Shown in pieces: positions 39,118 through 48,838 of a stretch of DNA of 64,000 nucleotides. The stretch's first letter is position 1. Every line of letters starts with the position of its first letter. The stretch is taken from positions 558,001-622,000 of the forward strand of contig NZ_JBBUTK010000002.1 of assembly GCF_039592695.1 (NCBI RefSeq). Direction: 5' to 3'. A program made the translations under genes and the position numbers. Below the pieces are notes generated by a model. That model was not told the origin of the DNA. It searched no databases and saw only the letters and a program-made list of their open reading frames with translations. This DNA comes from Flagellimonas_A sp039592695 (lineage in GTDB: Bacteria > Bacteroidota > Bacteroidia > Flavobacteriales > Flavobacteriaceae).

Positions 39118-40353
39118 TTAGAGAAACCGATTGAGATACGCGATAACGACACGGGTTGCGCCGGTATTTTCAGCGATATAGTCGGCGTTGATTTTTCCTG
39201 TCGTTTCACGAAAATGGTTGTCTGTCAGCAATCTTTGGGTGGTGCTTTGGAAATCTTTGGAATTTATGATAGGCTGAATGCCTTTTCGTTGTACCAATTC
39301 TTCTGCTTCGTGAAAACCTTCGTAATTGGGGCCTATCAGTACCGGAATACCATAAACAGCAGGTTCAAGCGTGTTGTGCAGTCCAGTTACGAATCCGCCG
39401 CCCACATAGGCAATATCGGCATAGCTATAGATTTTGGTGAGCAACCCGATGGTATCAATGATTAGCACATCATACGCACTTAGATCATGCTGTTCAATTT
39501 CAGAGTAAAGAAGGGTTTTTCGTTGGATGGAATCTTTGAGCGATTCAATATGCCCTTGTTTGATGTTGTGGGGCGCAAAGACATATTTGACGTCATTTTC
39601 AGTTTGGTTGACAAAAGGAATGATCACCTTTTCATCTTCGGGCCAAGAGCTTCCGGCAACAAAACAGGTCTTGCCGTTTTTGAACGCTTCCATAAAATCA
39701 AGCTTATTATCGCGTTGAAGAATTTCGGTGACCCTATCAAAACGGGTATCGCCACTGATGGTACAGTTGTCAAATCCGATGGAGGCAAGCAATGCTTTTG
39801 AACGCTCGTTCTGAACGAAGAAATGGTCAAAATTCTTCAGTGCGTTTCTCATAAATTTTCCAAAGGGCTTAAAATAGATTTGGTTTTTTTTGAACGACGC
39901 CGATACCAAAATGGTCGGAATCTCTTTTTTGGAAAGTGTTTTCAGATAGTTGGGCCAAATCTCGTATTTGATGAACAATGCCAATTTAGGATTTGCCAAG
40001 GATAGAAACCGTTCTGCATTTCTGCGTGTATCCATGGGCAGATAGGTGACCACATCGGCGGCAGTAGTATTTTTTTTCACCTCGTAACCCGATGGGGAGA
40101 AAAACGTAAGCAGGATTTTATAGTTGGGATGCTTGGCCCTGAGCTGTTCGATTATCGGAAGCCCCTGTTCAAATTCACCCAATGAAGCCACATGTATCCA
40201 AATAATTTCATCCTGCCCAGAAATGCTTGATTTCAGTGTTTTGAACACCCCTTTTCTGCCAGAGACAAAAAGGCTGATTTTGGAGTTGAAAAAAGAAACC
40301 AAATGCAAAAACCACCATGTGATGTGTACCAAAATAGTATAGAGCAGGCTCAC
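39118..40353 (-). CDS. waaA: 3-deoxy-D-manno-octulosonic acid (Kdo) transferase
   Basis: A 411-residue membrane-associated glycosyltransferase that adds Kdo to lipid A in lipopolysaccharide synthesis. It has an N-terminal anchor, IIWIHVASLGEFEQGLPII (GT30 acceptor motif with the catalytic Glu), FIKYEIWPNYL, VSASFKKNQIYFKPFGKFMRNAL, and the C-terminal donor-binding part ADIAYVGGGFVTGLHNTLEPAVYGIPVLIGP. The start codon is GTG; no in-frame ATG lies upstream. It is divergent from the sugar aminotransferase, and both serve the cell envelope. Confidence 0.93.
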   Translation of the reverse strand: MSLLYTILVHITWWFLHLVSFFNSKISLFVSGRKGVFKTLKSSISGQDEIIWIHVASLGEFEQGLPIIEQLRAKHPNYKILLTFFSPSGYEVKKNTTAADVVTYLPMDTRRNAERFLSLANPKLALFIKYEIWPNYLKTLSKKEIPTILVSASFKKNQIYFKPFGKFMRNALKNFDHFFVQNERSKALLASIGFDNCTISGDTRFDRVTEILQRDNKLDFMEAFKNGKTCFVAGSSWPEDEKVIIPFVNQTENDVKYVFAPHNIKQGHIESLKDSIQRKTLLYSEIEQHDLSAYDVLIIDTIGLLTKIYSYADIAYVGGGFVTGLHNTLEPAVYGIPVLIGPNYEGFHEAEELVQRKGIQPIINSKDFQSTTQRLLTDNHFRETTGKINADYIAENTGATRVVIAYLNRFL

Positions 40354-40417
40354 GAAAGACGCTTTGTGCGAAAATACATTTCTTTGGAATAACAGGTACT
40401 GAGGTGGCTTATTTTCT

Positions 40418-40425
40418 TAATTTTG
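40418..40425 (+). promoter_or_regulatory. -7 box (TAATTTTG) of the aminotransferase gene
   Basis: Exact TAnnTTTG match, 17 bases before the ATG at 40443. It lies inside the longer open frame that begins at 40404, which supports the later start. Confidence 0.55.
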
Positions 40426-40442
40426 CGAAAGAATTCCACTGC

Positions 40443-41597
40443 ATGAGAAAAATACAGATGGTCGACCTTCAAAGCCAATACGAGGGAATCAAAGACCAAG
40501 TCAACACCTCTTTTTCAAAAGTATTGAAGAGTGCAGCATTTATCAACGGCCCTGAAGTACATGCTTTTCAAGCAGCGTTGGAAGAGTATCTCGGGGTCAA
40601 GCACGTGATTCCGTGTGCGAATGGCACAGACGCCCTTCAAATCTGTATGATGGGTCTTGGGCTTGAGCCAGGCGATGAGGTAATAACAGCTGACTTTACC
40701 TTTGCAGCTACTGTTGAGGTAATTGCCCTGCTACAATTGACCCCCGTTTTGGTCGATGTCGAACCTGATACGTTTAATATTGACGTTGCTGCTATTGAAA
40801 GGGCCATTACACCCAAGACCAAAGCCATTGTGCCCGTGCACCTTTTTGGGCAATGTGCGGATATGGATGCTATTATGGATTTGGCTAAAAAACACAACCT
40901 CTACGTCATCGAAGACAATGCGCAGGCCATCGGAGCTACGCATACCTTTAATGATGGAAGTAAAAAAAAGGCTGGAACGATTGGCCATGTGTCGGCGACC
41001 TCTTTTTTCCCATCTAAAAATCTGGGTTGTTATGGTGATGGTGGGGCCATCTTTACCAATGATGACGATTTGGCGCATACCATTCGGGGAATCGTCAACC
41101 ACGGTATGTACAAAAGATACCATCACGATGTGGTGGGGGTTAACTCACGGTTGGATTCACTACAGGCAGCGGTGCTCCGTGCCAAGCTTCCTAAATTGAA
41201 TGAATACAATGAAAAACGTCGAAATGCCGCCAGAAAATATAGCAGTGCGTTCAAAGGGCAAGAGCATATTGTCGTTCCCAAAACAGTCAATAATTGCGAG
41301 GGCATCTGCGATGTATGCGATTGCCACGTATTTCACCAATACACGTTGCAAATTACCAACGGTAAACGCGATGCGCTTGTGGCCCATTTGAATGAAAACG
41401 GGATTCCGTGCGGGGTGTATTATCCCATACCACTGCACCGCCAGAAGGCTTATGTTGATGAGCGCTATGATGAAGCCGATTTTGGGGTAACCAACCGATT
41501 GGTAGATGAGGTGATTTCTTTGCCGATGCATACCGAGCTGGATGATGAGCAAATCGATTTTATCTCCAAAACGGTTTTAGAATTTGTAAATGGATGA
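40443..41597 (+). CDS. DegT/DnrJ/EryC1/StrS-family sugar aminotransferase
   Basis: A 384-residue PLP enzyme (MRKIQMVDLQSQYEGIKDQV) that aminates a nucleotide keto-sugar for surface glycans. Seen: CANGTDALQI (phosphate/PLP contact), VIEDNAQAIGA (the Asp that pairs with the pyridine ring), SFFPSKNLGCYGDGGA with the PLP-binding Lys, and SRLDSLQAAVL. Near residue 285 is an unusual Cys cluster, NNCEGICDVCDCHVFHQYTL. The frame is open from 40404 but the ATG at 40443 fits the family start and promoter. It is followed 60 bases later by galE. Confidence 0.92.
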   Translation: MRKIQMVDLQSQYEGIKDQVNTSFSKVLKSAAFINGPEVHAFQAALEEYLGVKHVIPCANGTDALQICMMGLGLEPGDEVITADFTFAATVEVIALLQLTPVLVDVEPDTFNIDVAAIERAITPKTKAIVPVHLFGQCADMDAIMDLAKKHNLYVIEDNAQAIGATHTFNDGSKKKAGTIGHVSATSFFPSKNLGCYGDGGAIFTNDDDLAHTIRGIVNHGMYKRYHHDVVGVNSRLDSLQAAVLRAKLPKLNEYNEKRRNAARKYSSAFKGQEHIVVPKTVNNCEGICDVCDCHVFHQYTLQITNGKRDALVAHLNENGIPCGVYYPIPLHRQKAYVDERYDEADFGVTNRLVDEVISLPMHTELDDEQIDFISKTVLEFVNG

Positions 41598-41657
41598 TTT
41601 TTTTTTCGAATCAATAATCAACCAATAACCAAATAACGATTAACCACTAACTTAAAC

Positions 41658-42683
41658 ATGAAAATACTGGTGACGGGTGGCCTTGGGTTTATAGGATCCC
41701 ATACGGTAGTTGAACTTCAAAATAAAGGTTTTGAAGTGTTGATAGTTGACAACCTTTCCAACGCCGATGAAAAAGTGCTCGAGGGCATTACTGCAATCAC
41801 GGGCAAAACGCCAATTTTCGAGAAGTTTGATTTACGTGAAAAAGCAAAAGTCCAAGATTTTTTTGGCAGGCATAGTGATTTGACGGGGGTCATTCATTTT
41901 GCGGCCTCAAAAGCCGTTGGTGAAAGTGTCGAAAAACCTCTGCTGTACTACGAGAACAATTTGGGGGTGTTGACATACATCCTCCAAGAATTGATCAAAA
42001 AGGATGAAGCACACTTTATTTTCAGCTCTTCCTGCACGGTCTACGGGCAGGCCGATAATATGCCGATTACTGAAGATGCTCCAGTAAAGCCTGCCGAATC
42101 TCCTTATGGTAACACCAAACAGGTTGGTGAAGAAATCATTTGCGATACTTGTAAGGTAAACTCTAATCTGGCTGCGATTTCATTGCGTTATTTTAATCCC
42201 ATTGGGGCACACCCAAGTACCGCGATTGGGGAGCTTCCGATTGGGGTGCCCCAAAATTTGGTACCCTTTATCACCCAGACCGGTATTGGTATGCGTGAAC
42301 AACTCTCAGTCTTTGGTGATGATTATCCGACACCTGACGGCACCTGCGTTCGTGATTACATTCATGTGGTCGACCTCGCCAAAGCGCATGTAAAGGCCCT
42401 GCAACGATTGATTCAAAATGAAAATCAATCGAATTATGAAGTTTTTAATTTAGGTACCGGAACAGGAAGTTCAGTGTTTGAGGTTATTCAAAGCTTTGAA
42501 CGTGTTTCAGGTAAAAAATTGAATTATAAGATTGTCGATAGAAGGCTAGGGGATGTCACCGAAGCGTATGCCGATACCACCAAGGCAAATACTATTTTGG
42601 GCTGGAAAGCAAACTCAACTTTGGATGACGCCATGAAATCAGCGTGGGACTGGGAGCAGAAAATCAGGAAGCCCCGCTCCTAA
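41658..42683 (+). CDS. galE: UDP-glucose 4-epimerase
   Basis: A 341-residue short-chain dehydrogenase/reductase epimerase that interconverts UDP-glucose and UDP-galactose. It shows the NAD-binding TGGLGFIGSHT, FAASKAVGESVEKPL, the catalytic Ser in FSSSCTVYG, the YGNTK catalytic Tyr/Lys pair, the conserved LRYFNPIGAHPS and the C-terminal RRLGDVTEAYADTTKANTILGWKA typical of GalE. It lies downstream of the aminotransferase on the same strand and probably supplies sugar nucleotides for the same surface polysaccharides. Confidence 0.94.
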   Translation: MKILVTGGLGFIGSHTVVELQNKGFEVLIVDNLSNADEKVLEGITAITGKTPIFEKFDLREKAKVQDFFGRHSDLTGVIHFAASKAVGESVEKPLLYYENNLGVLTYILQELIKKDEAHFIFSSSCTVYGQADNMPITEDAPVKPAESPYGNTKQVGEEIICDTCKVNSNLAAISLRYFNPIGAHPSTAIGELPIGVPQNLVPFITQTGIGMREQLSVFGDDYPTPDGTCVRDYIHVVDLAKAHVKALQRLIQNENQSNYEVFNLGTGTGSSVFEVIQSFERVSGKKLNYKIVDRRLGDVTEAYADTTKANTILGWKANSTLDDAMKSAWDWEQKIRKPRS

Positions 42684-42861
42684 ATCCTCTCCCCAAAGAA
42701 AAGATGACTTTTGTTATAAGTTTACTGTGTATTTTCTTTTTGAGGGGGCAGCACCGTGTAATTCGGTGCAGGGGTGTTTGTTATGGTTTTTTGAATAATA
42801 AACTGCAACTGATTTAATCCGTACATTTAGTTCATTGATTGACCAACAAACCCATACACTT

Positions 42862-44133
42862 ATGAAAAATTTGTTCCTATTCTTTATCACCCTACTCTGT
42901 ATTTCCCTATCCGCTCAAGACACCTACCTGCATTGTGGAAGTGTACTTGATGTTGCCTCAGGAAAAATGCTTAAAGAAAAAACCATCATCGTTTCTGGCA
43001 ATACAATAAAAGCTATTGAAAATGGCTATTCCGATGCAGGTGAAAACAACGCGATTGATTTAAAAAGCAAGACCGTGTTGCCCGGATTTATCGATATGCA
43101 TGTACATATTGAAGGAGAGTCCAGCCCAGCAAGATATTTGGAACGCTTTACAAAAAATGATGTGGATGTCGCTTTTCAATCGACGGTGTATGCAAAAAAA
43201 ACCTTAATGGCTGGTTTCACCACGGTTCGCGATCTTGGCGGCAGTGGTGTCAATATTGCTTTGCGAAACGCCATAAACAAGGGTATTGTCATAGGGCCAA
43301 GAATTTTTACCGCAGGCAAGGCCATTGGCACCACGGGAGGCCATGCCGACCCTACCAACGGCATGCGAAAAGAGTGGATGGGTGATCCCGGGCCAAAAGA
43401 GGGAGTGGTGAATTCACCTGAAGATGCTCGAAAAGCGGTTAGGCAGCGCTACAAAGATGGGGCCGATGTCATCAAAATTACAGCGACAGGAGGTGTAATG
43501 AGCGTTGCAAAGAATGGGCAAAATCCCCAATTCATGGTTGATGAATTGGAGGCCATTGTAGAGACCGCCAAAGATTATGGCATGCTGACCGCTGCGCACG
43601 CACATGGTGATGAAGGTATGCGAAGGGCCATCAAAGCGGGAATCAAGACCATTGAGCATGGCACATTGATGAAAGAACCCACTATGGATTTGATGATCAA
43701 ACACAATGCTTACTTGGTGCCAACCATTTCTGCAGGAAAGGCGGCTGCTAAAATGGCTGACATTCCTGGCTACTTGCCGCCGATTGTGGCGAAGAAGGCA
43801 AAAGAAATCGGCCCTGTCAGCGAAAAGAACTTCAAAAGGGCCTACGAGAAAGGTGTTCCCATTGCTTTTGGTACTGACGCTGGGGTTTCGCCCCATGGCG
43901 ATAACGGAAAAGAATTTACCTATATGCACGAAGCAGGCATGCCCATAATCGACGCATTACGCTCTGCAACGATCACGAATGCCGAATTGCTGGGTATGGC
44001 AAATGAATTGGGGCAACTCAAAGAAGGCTTTATCGCTGACATCATGGCTGTTGAAAACAACCCCTTGGATGATGTGAAGACTTTAGAAAATGCAGTTTTC
44101 GTGATGAAAGAGGGTAAAGTGTACAAGCAATAG
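42862..44133 (+). CDS. Exported amidohydrolase (Xaa-Pro dipeptidase/imidazolonepropionase-like)
   Basis: A 423-residue metal-dependent hydrolase with a signal peptide (MKNLFLFFITLLCISLSAQ). Metal and active-site motifs are all present: DMHVHIEGES (HxH), DVIKITATGGVMS (bridging Lys position), AAHAHGDEG, IEHGTLM and FGTDAGVSPHGDN (the Asp). Such periplasmic enzymes in flavobacteria often act on prolyl dipeptides or related amides; the substrate is not certain. The frame is open from 42835, but the ATG at 42862 begins a proper signal peptide. It is convergent with the small outer-membrane protein gene. Confidence 0.88.
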   Translation: MKNLFLFFITLLCISLSAQDTYLHCGSVLDVASGKMLKEKTIIVSGNTIKAIENGYSDAGENNAIDLKSKTVLPGFIDMHVHIEGESSPARYLERFTKNDVDVAFQSTVYAKKTLMAGFTTVRDLGGSGVNIALRNAINKGIVIGPRIFTAGKAIGTTGGHADPTNGMRKEWMGDPGPKEGVVNSPEDARKAVRQRYKDGADVIKITATGGVMSVAKNGQNPQFMVDELEAIVETAKDYGMLTAAHAHGDEGMRRAIKAGIKTIEHGTLMKEPTMDLMIKHNAYLVPTISAGKAAAKMADIPGYLPPIVAKKAKEIGPVSEKNFKRAYEKGVPIAFGTDAGVSPHGDNGKEFTYMHEAGMPIIDALRSATITNAELLGMANELGQLKEGFIADIMAVENNPLDDVKTLENAVFVMKEGKVYKQ

Positions 44134-44667
44134 CTAAAAATACACCCGTACAAAAGGCATCCACGGGTCGGCATAGATGCTTCGGCCTTCGTCGTATAAG
44201 ACATCATAGCGAATGCCGATGGTCACATTGCGTTGGGTGTAGCCAATGCCCATGAAAAGCGCAGGATACCAGTAGTTATCTTTAAATTCTTGTCCATTTA
44301 CTTGTTGGTTGAGATTCACGCGCCATTGCTCAAATTCGCCCGAAAATTGCAGAAAAGGCCATGGGTTGTAAAAATTGATAAAACTGCCCCCGTAGGCTAA
44401 AAGCTTATTGTCGCCAAATTTTGAGTAGTTGAGGTTGAGCCCGACACCTGTGGCAAATTGGGGGCTGGCTTGATAGAGGGCACTTGGTGAAACAGCGAGA
44501 TTGAAGGTGTTGTTTCCAAAACCGAGACCAATGCCCCCGCCAAAACGCACCTTGTTCCAAAAATCACTTTTGGAATTTAGTCCTTGGGCAGATAAAAACG
44601 TTCCGAACAGACCAAAGAAAGTCAGGTACAAAACACCTTTTTTTGCCGTCATAAAAAAATTGGACAT
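44134..44667 (-). CDS. Small outer-membrane-like protein upstream of sucA
   Basis: A 177-residue protein with an N-terminal signal sequence (MSNFFMTAKKGVLYLTFFGLFGTFLSAQ) and alternating polar/hydrophobic strands with Gly and aromatic residues (GGGIGLGFGNNTFNLAVSPSALY ... WYPALFMGIGYTQRNVTIGIRYDVLY) ending FVRVYF, a terminal Phe typical of barrel proteins. Relatives are sometimes mislabelled alpha-ketoglutarate decarboxylase because they sit beside sucA; nothing in the sequence supports an enzyme. Divergent from sucA with a shared 104-base gap. Confidence 0.7.
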   Translation of the reverse strand: MSNFFMTAKKGVLYLTFFGLFGTFLSAQGLNSKSDFWNKVRFGGGIGLGFGNNTFNLAVSPSALYQASPQFATGVGLNLNYSKFGDNKLLAYGGSFINFYNPWPFLQFSGEFEQWRVNLNQQVNGQEFKDNYWYPALFMGIGYTQRNVTIGIRYDVLYDEGRSIYADPWMPFVRVYF

Positions 44668-44726
44668 AATCGTTAAATTTTTGGATAGCATCAAGATAAA
44701 GATAAGCTTAGATATGTTAAATATTG

Positions 44727-44734
44727 TATTTTTG
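44727..44734 (+). promoter_or_regulatory. -7 box (TATTTTTG) of the sucAB operon
   Basis: Exact TAnnTTTG match 37 bases before the sucA ATG, in the gap shared with the divergent small outer-membrane-like gene. Confidence 0.55.
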
Positions 44735-44771
44735 ATATGATTTTACCTAAAGTTTCGCAAGAACCCAGTTA

Positions 44772-47570
44772 ATGGATAAATATTCGTTTTTAAACGCCGC
44801 ACATACTTCTTTTTTCTCTGAGCTTTACGAAAAGTACCTGACCAGTCCTGATAGTGTAGAGCCTAGTTGGAGGGCTTTTTTCCAAGGGTTTGATTTTGGA
44901 TTGGAGAGCTCTTTGGACGAATTGGACGTTCGACCTTCTTCGAACGGGGCTACTGCCATGGTCAACGGGCAACAGGTTGCTGTGCCACAATCACTGCAAA
45001 AAGAGTTTCAGGTCATACGCTTGATTGATGGCTATCGCTCACGGGGCCATTTGTTCACAGAGACCAATCCGGTTCGTGAACGTAGAAAATACGAGCCTAC
45101 CCTTGCCCTTGAAAATTTCGGGCTTTCTGAAGCTGATTTAGATACTGTATTTGACGCGGGCAGCATCATTGGTATTGGTGCAAGTCCACTCAGAGACATC
45201 GTAGGGCACCTAGAACGTATTTATTGCGATGCCATCGGGGTTGAGTATATGTACATCCGTACCCCAGAACGCATTCAGTGGATTCAAGACTGGCTGAACG
45301 TCAATGACAACCATCCCAATTTTACTACGGATGAAAAGAAAAACATCCTCAGAAAACTGAACGAAGCGGTTTCTTTTGAGAGTTTTTTGCATACAAAATA
45401 TGTTGGGCAAAAACGCTTTTCGCTAGAGGGTAATGAGTCTCTGATTCCCGCATTGGATGCCATCATCGAGAAAGCGGCCGATTCTGGCGTCAAACAATTT
45501 GTGATGGGCATGGCCCACAGAGGTCGGCTGAACGTATTGACCAATATTTTTGGCAAATCGCCCAAAGATATTTTCAGTGAGTTCGATGGTAAGGATTATG
45601 AAGAAACCATCTTTGATGGTGATGTAAAATACCACTTGGGGTGGACCTCGATGCGCGAGACCGATTCGGGCAAAATGGTCAATATGAACATAGCACCCAA
45701 TCCGTCTCATTTAGAAACGGTCAACGCAATTGTAGAGGGTATTGCAAGGGCCAAACAAGACAGTTCGCATGAGGAAGATATTTCAGAAGTGCTTCCCATA
45801 TTGGTGCATGGCGATGCCGCTTTTGCAGGGCAGGGCGTGGTATATGAAATCATTCAAATGGCCCGGCTGGATGGTTACCAGACCGGGGGTACCATCCATA
45901 TCGTCGTGAACAACCAGATTGGCTTTACCACCAATTATTTGGATGCTCGTTCATCAACCTACTGTACCGACGTGGGCAAAGTGACCTTGTCACCGGTATT
46001 GCACATCAATGCTGACGATGTTGAAGCCGTCGTGCATGCGGCGACCTTTGCCCTCGAATACCGCATGCGCTTCAAAAGAGATGTTTTTCTTGATTTATTG
46101 GGATATCGAAAATATGGACACAATGAAGGTGATGAACCAAAATTCACCCAACCGGTACTGTACAAAGCCATCTCAAAGCATCCAAACCCAAGGGATATCT
46201 ATGCAGAGAAATTATTGGCCGAAGGCATTATCAAAGAGGATTATGTGAAGCAACTTGAATCGGAATACAAAAAGAATCTTGAAGAAGATTTGATGGATTC
46301 CCGAAAGGTTGAAAAAACCCGCATCACCCCTTTCATGCAAGATGAATGGGAAGGTTTCAAGCCGGTCACCGAAGAGGCCATGCTGAAAGATATCGATACC
46401 TCTTACAATCTAAAAAAACTGGATCAAGTAGCTTCAAGTATCACTCAATTGCCAGAGGGCAAGAAATTTTTGCGAAAACTGGTTCGTTTGGTCGAAGCCC
46501 GCCACAAGATGTATTTCGAGGATAACAAATTGGATTGGGCCATGGGCGAACTCTTGGCGTATGCATCACTGATAGAAGAAGGCTTTGATGTGCGTATGAC
46601 GGGCCAAGACGTTGAACGGGGTACCTTTTCGCACCGCCATGCCGTGATAAAGACCGAAATGCACGAAGAAGAAGTGATTTTGCACAATCTGCTCGGGGCG
46701 AATCAGAAAGGAACGTTCCACATTTACAATTCGTTGTTGTCAGAATATGCGGTCATGGGCTTTGATTATGGATATGCAATGGCCAGCCCAGACACCCTGA
46801 CCATTTGGGAAGCACAGTTTGGTGATTTTAGCAATGGGGCACAGATTGTCATTGACCAGTACCTTTCGGCGGCCGAAGACAAATGGAAACTGCAAAACGG
46901 ATTGGTGCTCTTGCTTCCGCACGGATACGAAGGGCAGGGGGCAGAACATTCATCCGCCAGAATGGAACGGTACCTGCAACTCTGTGCCAAAGACAATATG
47001 TATGTGGCCGATGTGACCACCCCGGCAAACATGTTCCACTTACTTCGCAGGCAAATGAAGGCGAAATTTAGAAAACCGTTGGTGGTGTTTACACCGAAGA
47101 GCTTGTTGCGACACCCAAAAGTGGTTTCGACAAAAGAAGAATTGGCCAAAGGCGGTTTTCAAGTGTTGATCGATGATGATTCCGTTAAAGATGGTAATGT
47201 AAAAACCTTGGTTTTCTGCACTGGTAAGTTTTATTATGATCTCTTGTCTAAACGTGAAGAACTGAACCGAGACGATGTGGCCTTGGTGCGGTTGGAACAA
47301 CTTTTTCCACTTCCTGCCAAGGAAATCAGAGCGACCATCAAGAAATATAAGAATGCTGAAGAGACAGTTTGGGCCCAAGAAGAACCTCGAAACATGGGGG
47401 CTTGGGGGCATTTGTTGATGCATCTTGAAGAAGCCAAAGAATTTAGGGTGGCATCGCGACGATTTTATGGCGCACCTGCAGCAGGTAGTGCAGTGCGTTC
47501 ACAACGTAGGCATGCCGAGGTGATTGACTATGTTTTTGACAAGACGAAAGATAATTTTGTAAGAAAATAA
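44772..47570 (+). CDS. sucA: 2-oxoglutarate dehydrogenase E1 component
   Basis: A 932-residue thiamine-diphosphate enzyme of the citric acid cycle that decarboxylates 2-oxoglutarate and passes the succinyl group to E2. The N-terminal E2-contact helix (FLNAAHTSFFSELYEKYLTSPDSVEPSWRAFFQGFDFG), FVMGMAHRGRLNVL, GDAAFAGQGVVYE, the TPP motif around NNQIGFTT and the C-terminal WAQEEPRNMGAW are all present; length is normal. It is 23 bases upstream of sucB in one operon. Confidence 0.97.
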   Translation: MDKYSFLNAAHTSFFSELYEKYLTSPDSVEPSWRAFFQGFDFGLESSLDELDVRPSSNGATAMVNGQQVAVPQSLQKEFQVIRLIDGYRSRGHLFTETNPVRERRKYEPTLALENFGLSEADLDTVFDAGSIIGIGASPLRDIVGHLERIYCDAIGVEYMYIRTPERIQWIQDWLNVNDNHPNFTTDEKKNILRKLNEAVSFESFLHTKYVGQKRFSLEGNESLIPALDAIIEKAADSGVKQFVMGMAHRGRLNVLTNIFGKSPKDIFSEFDGKDYEETIFDGDVKYHLGWTSMRETDSGKMVNMNIAPNPSHLETVNAIVEGIARAKQDSSHEEDISEVLPILVHGDAAFAGQGVVYEIIQMARLDGYQTGGTIHIVVNNQIGFTTNYLDARSSTYCTDVGKVTLSPVLHINADDVEAVVHAATFALEYRMRFKRDVFLDLLGYRKYGHNEGDEPKFTQPVLYKAISKHPNPRDIYAEKLLAEGIIKEDYVKQLESEYKKNLEEDLMDSRKVEKTRITPFMQDEWEGFKPVTEEAMLKDIDTSYNLKKLDQVASSITQLPEGKKFLRKLVRLVEARHKMYFEDNKLDWAMGELLAYASLIEEGFDVRMTGQDVERGTFSHRHAVIKTEMHEEEVILHNLLGANQKGTFHIYNSLLSEYAVMGFDYGYAMASPDTLTIWEAQFGDFSNGAQIVIDQYLSAAEDKWKLQNGLVLLLPHGYEGQGAEHSSARMERYLQLCAKDNMYVADVTTPANMFHLLRRQMKAKFRKPLVVFTPKSLLRHPKVVSTKEELAKGGFQVLIDDDSVKDGNVKTLVFCTGKFYYDLLSKREELNRDDVALVRLEQLFPLPAKEIRATIKKYKNAEETVWAQEEPRNMGAWGHLLMHLEEAKEFRVASRRFYGAPAAGSAVRSQRRHAEVIDYVFDKTKDNFVRK

Positions 47571-47593
47571 AGAATCTGACATAATCTAAAAAT

Positions 47594-48820
47594 ATGATTT
47601 TAGAAATGAAAGTGCCCTCACCGGGCGAATCCATAACCGAAGTAGAGATTGCCGAATGGCTGGTTGAAGATGGCGACTATGTAGAAAAAGACCAAGCCAT
47701 TGCTGAGGTCGATTCTGATAAGGCTACGTTGGAGCTTCCTGCTGAAGAAAGCGGTACCATTACTTTGAAAGCCGAAGTGGGCGATGCGGTAGCGGTCGGT
47801 GAAGTTGTCTGCCTCATTGATACCGATGCCAAAAAACCTGATGGCGGAGGCGATGCAAAACCTGAGGAGAAAAAGACAGCTAAAAAGGAAGAACCACCAA
47901 AAAAGGAAGCGCCTAAAAAAGAGGAGTCCAAGAAAGAAACGTATGCTTCTGGCACACCATCACCTGCAGCCAAAAAGATTTTGGATGAAAAGGGCATCGA
48001 GGCGTCATCGGTCTCGGGCACGGGCCGTGACGGTCGCATTACCAAAGATGATGCCGTAAAAGCAGTACCATCGATGGGTACGCCCACGGGTGGTAGCAGA
48101 GGCGAGACCCGTTCGAAACTGTCGATGCTCCGTAGAAAAGTAGCGGAACGGTTGGTGGCCGCCAAAAATGAGACCGCTATGTTGACCACCTTCAACGAGG
48201 TCGATATGACACCGATTTTTGAGCTAAGAAAGCAATATAAAGAAACGTTCAAAGAAAAGCATGGGGTCAGCTTGGGCTTTATGTCGTTCTTTACCAAAGC
48301 GGTCATTCGTGCACTGCAAGAATATCCTGCGGTGAACTCCATGATTGATGGAAAGGAAATGATTACCTATGATTTCTGTGACATCAGCATTGCCGTTTCT
48401 GGCCCCAAAGGCTTGATGGTGCCCGTGATTCGTAATGCGGAAAACTTGACGTTCCGTGGTGTGGAAGCCGAGGTCAAACGCTTGGCACTTCGCGCCCGTG
48501 ATGGAGAAATTACGGTTGATGAAATGACCGGGGGCACGTTTACCATTTCTAATGGCGGAGTTTTTGGTTCGATGTTGTCCACACCGATTATAAATCCACC
48601 ACAGAGTGCCATTCTGGGTATGCACAACATTGTGGAGCGGCCAATCGTTCGCGATGAGGCCATTGCCATTGCCCCCGTGATGTACGTTGCGCTCTCGTAT
48701 GACCACAGAATTATTGACGGGAAAGAATCCGTCGGATTTTTGGTTGCCGTGAAAGAAGCGTTAGAAAGTCCCGAGGAATTGTTGATGGATGGTGACGTGA
48801 AAAAAGCGTTGGAGCTTTAA
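47594..48820 (+). CDS. sucB: Dihydrolipoyllysine succinyltransferase, E2 of 2-oxoglutarate dehydrogenase
   Basis: A 408-residue enzyme with one lipoyl domain (lipoylated Lys43 in EVDSDKATLE), a Lys/Pro/Glu-rich flexible linker (about 78-118), a subunit-binding domain (PSPAAKKILDEKGIEASSVSGTGRDGRITKDD) and the catalytic core, ending with ALSYDHRIIDGKESVGFLV that carries the active-site His and Asp. It transfers succinyl from E1 to CoA. The E3 gene is not in the window. Standard length, no anomalies. Confidence 0.97.
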   Translation: MILEMKVPSPGESITEVEIAEWLVEDGDYVEKDQAIAEVDSDKATLELPAEESGTITLKAEVGDAVAVGEVVCLIDTDAKKPDGGGDAKPEEKKTAKKEEPPKKEAPKKEESKKETYASGTPSPAAKKILDEKGIEASSVSGTGRDGRITKDDAVKAVPSMGTPTGGSRGETRSKLSMLRRKVAERLVAAKNETAMLTTFNEVDMTPIFELRKQYKETFKEKHGVSLGFMSFFTKAVIRALQEYPAVNSMIDGKEMITYDFCDISIAVSGPKGLMVPVIRNAENLTFRGVEAEVKRLALRARDGEITVDEMTGGTFTISNGGVFGSMLSTPIINPPQSAILGMHNIVERPIVRDEAIAIAPVMYVALSYDHRIIDGKESVGFLVAVKEALESPEELLMDGDVKKALEL

Positions 48821-48838
48821 TCGCCAAACAATAGGTCT

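Noticed and set aside
42751..42769. Terminator after galE (GCACCG/CGGTGC hairpin)
   Set aside because: The stem is only six bp and is not followed by a T-run; reading-through is as likely.
44134..44667. Alpha-ketoglutarate decarboxylase beside sucA
   Set aside because: This label is sometimes given to such genes, but the protein has a signal peptide and barrel-like strands and no thiamine or other enzyme motif.
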